DNA of 64,000 nt, from contig CM031560.1 in NCBI GenBank assembly GCA_018466975.1, positions 496,001-560,000 of the forward strand, in the 5' to 3' direction. Each line of letters begins with the position of its first letter. Position 1 is the stretch's first letter. This DNA comes from Sparassis latifolia (Eukaryota; Basidiomycota; Agaricomycetes; Polyporales; Sparassidaceae). Positions 57,304 to 64,000 of the stretch are shown here, piece by piece. The notes below the pieces were generated by a model. It worked only from the letters and a program-made list of their open reading frames with translations, made no database searches and was not told the origin of the DNA. Made by a program: the position numbers and the translations under genes.

Positions 57304-60300
57304 ATGATGTATGTGGACCAGTTGACGCAGTCTCAGCACTCACAAATAGCACATATCAGGAGCAAGTTCGATTTTTCTAGAGTTACTGCGGGCGATGTGC
57401 CATCCAATGGCTCCGTCCATCATGGCCAGCTGGCGCTGGCGTTTGTCGCAGATCACGTTTTTTTTCCCCCGAGGGTCCCTCAGGAATGTGACCAGTCTCG
57501 CGAAAGTGATCGCGAAATGTGCGCCATCGTCTGTCGGTTTGCCGAACAGTATCGAGAATGCGCAGAAGTTCACCGAACACTTTGGGATCCGATGATCCGC
57601 ATGCTAGAGAACCTACGACGAATTGAAACTTGCGAAGCTCTTCCTGCGGAGGACATACAACACCAGATAACATGTATGCACATTGGAGGTATGTCGAATT
57701 TCTGAGAGAATCCACCATGTGTTGTGGCTGACAGTTGTGGCATTCGCAAAAGATAGTGTGGTGTTCTATGTTCGCGCCCAGAATGCCGCTGTTGTTGTTC
57801 GCAAGTTTGCCGAGGAGTTTGTGTTCGAGTCGTTCGAAGTCGCCCCCTCTACTGCAGACGTCATGAAAGCAACGGGGAAATTGTTGTGCTCTTATCCAGG
57901 TCCCGCGATTGCTGTACCCAACGACATCGTGGAGGATGCCCATTTTCTCAAGGAGTTGTCCTCGTTTCTAGCTCAGATGAGTGTAGATGAATTGGACTCC
58001 GCAGCGACGACGAGGAAAGCGGGATCAACGGTTGTGGAAAAAAGGGATTCTGCCTCTCCCAGGTACATTACCCAGCTGCTCACCGGGATACTTCGTGGCG
58101 TTGGTCGTCCTGCGGATGTCGATCGGGTCTCTAAGCGAATCAATGACGACGTCCTGTGGAAGGACGCATATTTACCGTGGCGGAGGTCTCCGCTATGGCT
58201 TGTCATCCGGGTCGCGTTGCAGACGTCGCTCGGCAGGGACAACGCCCTTTCAGAGTACAAGTTATTTATGGTCTTTTTCATGTCCCGTCTCCTGCGACTG
58301 ACGGTTCAGGAGGACTTCGTCAGTGATCATCTGTATTGCTTCAGGGCGAAACTCAGCAGGCGACTCTATAAGCTGGGTTCGTCCGCCCCTCTGTTCATCA
58401 CGCAAGAGGTGAAGGATGCTGTGGACGAGACGGAATCACTCCTACAGCAGCGATGGCAGAAGATTCAGGAGCAGCAAGCTGTATCCCCACCTTGGTCGCC
58501 CTCCACGCTGGATGTGCAGTCCGACACACGTCTCACTCTTCATTACTCTCGGGAATATATATCCAAGCGGCTGACGACCAAGAGTACCGCCAGCGCAGCA
58601 TGCAGTTTTGAGCCCAACCACACTCGTCGATTGCGCGACATTCATTGTTGCGACTTTCGCACGTTCGACGAGGGCGCTCTACCAATTGCATTTGCTGCGG
58701 ATGGCGATATTTATGTGGCTTTAGCCGACTTCGAGATGCTGGTACAGAATCGCGTGGATAATTGGGTGGCAGAATGCCTTGGCGAAGAATGGGCTTGCGT
58801 CAAGCTTGCTAAATGCATCCAGCAGTATTCCCAGGCAGCCCGAAAGGCCTATGTCGGAAACCCGGAGGATCACTCAATGATGCTCTTAACAGTTCTTGAA
58901 CTCTGGGTTGCGCTAGATAAGCTCGCTGTCGCACAATGCCCTCTGCTACGAGAATACTCTCCGGAGGTTCCCGAGACGCTGTTCCATTCCCTTCTCTTGC
59001 GCAAGTCCGTGTCGTTGGAGCGACTGTCGCGCTCTGAGAGTCACTTGAAGCACCGTCGTGAGTGTGCTGTCCCAGGATGGTCTATTTTCAGTGACACGGT
59101 GGACGCGAACACTTTTTCTGTTCGTTACTACCTAACATCTCTTGAAATGCAAGCACTGAAAAAACGAATCGAGACCGATGCAGAGCGTGAAAGGGGAGAA
59201 AAGAGGGCTGAAGTCAGGAGGAGGAATGAAGATCATCGCAGACTACTGGAGGAAGCAGCCTTGTGTTACCACACGCACGTACGCGGGTGGGGTTGCGAAA
59301 AATGCCAGTTGGAGCGAGGCGCACGCAACATGCAAGTTAACGTTCATGAGTGGCCTCTTCCTGAAGGTCGATATGAGGCGCAGGCAACTGTGTTCGAGCT
59401 CCAATGCCCGATTCCATTCTGCGCGTGGCGTGAAACCACTTATGGAGTTCTCCATGACGTATGCCTCTATAGGCGCTCCAGAAGTGCATCACCTGAAGTC
59501 GTTCTGAAGGACTACAGCGCGCTCGAGAAGTATCAGCGCGATATCTCCAGCCTAACTATTGCTTCATTCACCAAGTCGTTCGTGCAATATTCCCATTACA
59601 GGTCCGTACACCTTCCAGCGTCAGAATCTTCCGTTTGCGTCAACAATGGTCTCCGCTATCGACTCTATGATACTCGGGATCATTGTTGGGCGGCGGACTT
59701 CACTGAAGAGCCCAGCGAGAACTTGCAGCACTGTACCTTTTCACTGCCCCCCACCGGTGTTTATCGAGACATGCAATACGCAATTCGGGACACGACACAT
59801 GGTCCGAACAAGGTTCTGGCAAACCAGTCGGACTGTCCAGTAGAGTTGGATCCACACGAATATAGTGCATTTGGCCTACTGCGCAGCGGGGCGCTACTAC
59901 AATGGTTAAATATTCTGAGAGGGATTCGCGCGCGCGAACTTTCTTTCGAAAGAGAGGAGGTCCACCTCCTGCTCATGCAGGCCATCTGGCAGGTTGGGCC
60001 TTCGTGCGATGGTGTCCGAACATGGCACATAGAGCCAAGCCACCCTGATTTCGGTTTGCTCCTTCTCACCGAGCTGCGAGACCTATTATCTAGCATCGAG
60101 GGCAATTGGTCAAACGCCACGTCTGCGAAGTCAGTCATCATGCTATCATGTCGCCTCCTCGCTTCGACCATGGACCAGGACGTTAGGGAGTCTGCCTATG
60201 GCTTGTTGCGCGACGCACGGCGTATAACCTTCCGATGGTTGCATGAGCTATCAGAGAATTTGTCCAAGGTCGTCCGCGAGGATGAAATTTTCAGTCTGCA

Positions 60301-63300
60301 GCTACGCATCTGTGCCATGGCCGCGATATGCCGGAGTACGTATGATGTGGATCTTGGTGACTTGGGGGCATTGTTGGGTTCCGAAGAGGATGTTTCTGTC
60401 TTCATACAGTGTGCAGTCCACCTGCATGATAACATTCCAACCGAGAAAGATGTCCCGTCCGATTTATCTCTTCTACTGGCGCGAGATCGGCGTCTTTCTC
60501 ATTTCTTGGAGCCGGCACTGCGTGATGTGATTCGAAGACTTTCCGGAGTGCTGGATAAACCTGTCGCCATACTATGGCAGGAATTCCAAGAAGGACAAAC
60601 TTGGGTACAGATGCAGGAGCCCAACGATCGTTGGATGACCGTGGCTTATGATCGTACAACAGTCCATATCAACGCTCTCAATGGAGAACTGTTAGTAAAT
60701 GGCAAGCCTCTGGGGCGTTTACCAGGCGCAATAGTCACACATCCCGACTACACTCGAATCTTTTCCAAGGCAAGTCATGTCTCTTGTTCATGACGCTAGC
60801 TCTGATTGCCGTCCAGAAAATATTGGATGTCATCCCGTCCGATATGCCAGGCATGGATTTCGCCACTCGAGCTGATGTCTTCGGCTTCCATGTGCGTCTT
60901 TCGTCCTTCTCGTCCCTCAGTCACAATTAATGATGGCGAGTTATAGGTGCACTTTGCCCTCGATCCTCAGTGTGGCCAGTTGACCATCAAAGCGAGATCT
61001 GGCTCAACCGTCTACGAGGTCATCCCCCACAGCAAATTTGTTGGAGATTTACCCACACCTCTGATCATTGACTACGTGCATTGGTTGAAGATAGATACAG
61101 ATCCGAAGCGTGCCGAAATCGAGCTTCGGCCCTTGGGAGACTTGTGGACACCGTCGTTAGACAATTGGCGCATTCAGTTTTCGATGAATGGTCATTCGAC
61201 AATGTGCCGGAAAGATACATGGCTAGTGGACAATCGCAGCCCTTCATTCGTCATGATCTCAGAGCGTCTGCGACCACTGGAATGCGCCGAACATCTAATC
61301 ATCACGCTTTCCGCGGGTAATTCCCTCTTGGTCGATCTGCCGCGTTTCGAGTTGTCTTTCGTCGTGGAGGATGGGGAGCTGATGTCCAGAAATTGGCGCG
61401 GTCTCATTGTGGACTCGAATCAGTCATCGAAAACAATGCTTGGACTGTCATCGCAGCTCGTTCTGACTCAAAGAGCGAGCACCTCCTCCCTTCCTCCAGA
61501 ACGCCATGTGGTAATTCCCATTGGCGATATCAAGTTTTCTTCCTCTGGACACCACGTGAAGGTCGAAGTAGAAACAGGAACGACGAGTCGAACACGCTAT
61601 CACAAGTACAGAATTGACTCTAATCTCGGAAATCTAGTTGGCAATGGTACTCTTCTCAGCAAGCTATACCAAGTATACCTCCATGCTCTGACTAGTCACT
61701 GTCTTCCTGACCCTCTGACTGGACGGACGGGGACAGAGGAAGCATTAAGCGAGCTTCGGTCCGCTCGCTGTCTGTCATTCCAGAAGCTTGGGCCCGACGA
61801 AGTAACACTTTTGACCCAGATTGGTGCTATGACCCCAGAGCGTCAATTCTATCCGGCACATCTTCGCGTCATGCAGACTGTTCATTGGTCTGACCTCAGT
61901 CCCATATCTCAGCACACCGACTTTTGGGATTGTACTGTGGTGATCTTGAAGCACGCACAGAATCTCGCAGACATGTTTTACCCGGAGAAAGACATGGCGT
62001 CGCTCTTGTCAGATGCGTTGCAAAAGCAGACAAGTGACCGACACTTGCAGAATAGGGCTGCTTTACGCGCCAGCATCATATACGGGCGTGAATACTCGAC
62101 CTGGACTGCAACGGACGGCGATGATCTTCCATATACGACTAGAGACCTACCGCAGGACACCACGTCTGAGAAAGAAGTTGCTACCGTTTCTGCTCTGGTG
62201 CACAGTTGGCCCACAAGGCTACCTACATGCTCTGAACTTCTTGTGGTCTTACGAAGTTGGCGGGCGCCTTTGTCCGCGGTGGATATCGAGTTATCTTACG
62301 GCAAAGACTGGCTTCTCCCTGACTTGCCAGGGATCTGGATAGAACTGTATGAGCGGTGTCGACTACCTTCGGGTGCGGATAAGCGATCACAGCTATTGTT
62401 TGCTCTCAGCGCGATGTCATACAAGCCTGAAGTTCCCTACATCATGGAAATCATCGGAACAATCTTGGCATTCGCCATAGATCCTCGATTCACAAAATTG
62501 AAACCCCCGCTCAGATTATTGGAGCAGTATCTCCTTGAGGACGGATTCGAGCCCAGTGAGGAGAAACTCCGTGCCTTGGCAATGTCGTCCACTATCCCAT
62601 GCCACAACTGGCAAAGTGAACTCACCAAAGGCACGATCGAGACCGAGATGGAGTTCGCCGACCGTCACCGTTCTCATTATGACGAAATCTGCGAAATGGA
62701 AATGCACAGATTGGTAGCAGCGTTGAAGGCTCAGTGGCCTTGTCATACGCCGTCGCGGCCAATGGGGTCTCATCAAGTAATCGAGATGGAGAGTTTCATG
62801 GAAGATGCGGAGGTCAAATTTCGTAGCTGGTACCAGAACATGGAGTTACGCAAACATCTGATCCAGGTCCAGTGTATCCTTGATCAAGTTCGATGTCAAG
62901 GCGCTCAGGAGATTGCTCCATATCCTGTTATTCTTCGTTCTCCACAGTCCTCGACATACCAACAAACCATATTAGCCAATATCGCAGACCTTCTCAAGCG
63001 AGAAGCACCTGCTCTAGGAGTGCATATTTCAGGGACCCTGTGCCACTCGTTGATGATCGCAAAGCAAGCTATCAGGACAGATGACCTGAAGGTGCTGATT
63101 GCGAAGTTCAAAGATCAATCTAATTCTACTTTCAAGCAGCACTTTGGACATCGTCTTGAGCGCAGTCGAGTTGATCTTGAAACTCATCCACTTTCCACCA
63201 TGCCGAATCCGTCTTCATACTCAGCTACGCATTTTATTCGCTATCAACATCTGTGTCACAAGGTCTTCAAGGATATGACTGCCATCATACAACAATGGTT

Positions 63301-64000
63301 AGGGCCTCAGTCAGATGTCGAGTATATTCTTTATACTTCAGGGCAATGGCCTCGGCTATCCACAAAGAACCTATTGCAGCATCTAGCATCAACTTCCCAG
63401 ACACGCAGGATCCTATCTAAAGAATGGGAGCAATGTCTGATTTCGTACGCCCAGGCATGCGTGCAGTATCAGCGCTCACGCCGTTTGCTGCAGTACCTGG
63501 AACAGAAACGGTATGAAGATCTTGCTAAAGAGCTCGATAACAAAGAACATTGGACGGTCACTGATTTGGATGCTGGTTCCGTGATGGACACAGACTGGCT
63601 CCTTGTTCAGGTGCGCTTGAATTAGGAAAAGCAAACATGTTGAAGTTGACCCCATTCGTAATCAGATTGAAAATGACTTCTTGATGCGCCCGCTTCAGCA
63701 ACGTGTCGCTCGTGAGATGATTGCTCCGTCTTCCGGACGAAACATGGTCTTGCAGCTTAACATGGGTGAAGGCAAATCCGCAGTCATCGCCCCTCTGGTC
63801 GCGACAGCACTAGCAGATGGTCACAAGCTTACCAGAGTCGTCGTGCTGAAGTCTTTGGCTTCTCAAATGTTCCATCTACTGGTGGATCGTCTGAGCGGCC
63901 TGACAAATCGCAGGATATTTTATCTTCCATTTTCCCGCGACGTACGAATGGCGCCACAAGTCGTCGAGCGAATTCGGAGTCTCTACGAAGATTGTATACG
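57304..64000 (+). CDS. Giant DUF6606/DUF3638 P-loop protein, copy B, 3' end outside window
   Basis: Plus-strand exons 57304-57688, 57735-60769, 60817-60891, 60947-63610, 63666-beyond 64000, all in frame. The start ATG at 57304 (then 57307) lies shortly before the DUF6606 signature ADHVFFPPRVPQ. The 75-nt and 2,664-nt exons have exactly the same lengths as in copy A. The P-loop NMGEGKSAVIAPL is at about 63757-63795, followed by NRRIFYLPFSRDVRM. Intron 60770-60816 uses a GC donor (AAGGCAAGT), whereas copy A has GT at the same place. No stops or frame breaks were found in about 2,160 residues. An apparent break at 63611 resolves as a 55-nt intron. See copy A for domains; function not established. 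Confidence 0.88.

Noticed and set aside
63611..63665. Apparent frame break in copy B before the P-loop exon
   Set aside because: Using the acceptor at 63664-63665 (ATCAG) gives an in-frame junction, WLLVQ to IENDF, identical in copy A.

Overview
The window is nuclear DNA from a basidiomycete fungus, most likely an Agaricomycete (mushroom or wood-decay type). The evidence is: dense short introns of about 45-60 nt with GT-AG borders, a Plavaka-type DNA transposon, a TIR transposase family common in mushroom genomes, a WD40 protein with a basidiomycete-type N-terminal domain, and expanded relic families (Fe2OG oxygenase, HNH_2). There are no tRNA, rRNA or CRISPR features that I can recognise. 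All function calls come from recognising protein families by eye. Exon borders were built by hand from splice signals and reading-frame continuity.

Layout, left to right. 1-7 kb: a broken Fe2OG oxygenase copy, TSR3 (18S rRNA modification), mitochondrial AsnRS, and a decayed HNH_2 gene. 7.5-17.2 kb (minus): copy A of a giant DUF6606/DUF3638/DUF3645 P-loop protein of about 3,100 residues. 18.1-23.6 kb: a SAP30BP/HCNGP-like regulator, a ThDP-dependent enzyme, and anthranilate phosphoribosyltransferase. 23.9-30 kb: a nest of mobile DNA. A 403-bp MITE abuts a 5.2-kb TA-flanked TIR transposon. The transposase gene of that transposon is split by a second 2.4-kb TIR element, which carries a fragment of a Bsd2/NDFIP-like host gene.

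30.8-42.8 kb: a mostly minus-strand housekeeping block with a queuosine-salvage protein, two more Fe2OG relics, an 8-repeat WD40 protein, the AP-2 sigma subunit, a Glo3-type ArfGAP and a plus-strand GNAT acetyltransferase. 43.06-53.04 kb: a 10-kb Plavaka element bounded by inverted repeats of about 100 bp. Its transposase and second ORF each contain an in-frame stop. Its 3' part holds fragments of a GH47 alpha-mannosidase gene and a decayed polyubiquitin gene. Two small inverted-repeat insertions lie in its left end. 53.6-56.4 kb: an unknown membrane-type protein, a kinase remnant and an E2 ubiquitin-conjugating enzyme (UBC1/UBE2K type). 57.3-64.0 kb (plus, cut by the window end): copy B of the giant P-loop gene.

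The most striking large-scale structure is the divergent pair of giant genes A and B, about 40 kb apart in inverted orientation. They share exon structure to the base in two exons. They are a patchwork of near-identical blocks (roughly 95-99% at DNA level by eye, including one intron) set in sequence that is only about 55-70% identical as protein. This looks like repeated ectopic gene conversion. The second theme is capture of host-gene pieces inside TIR transposons, seen twice independently.
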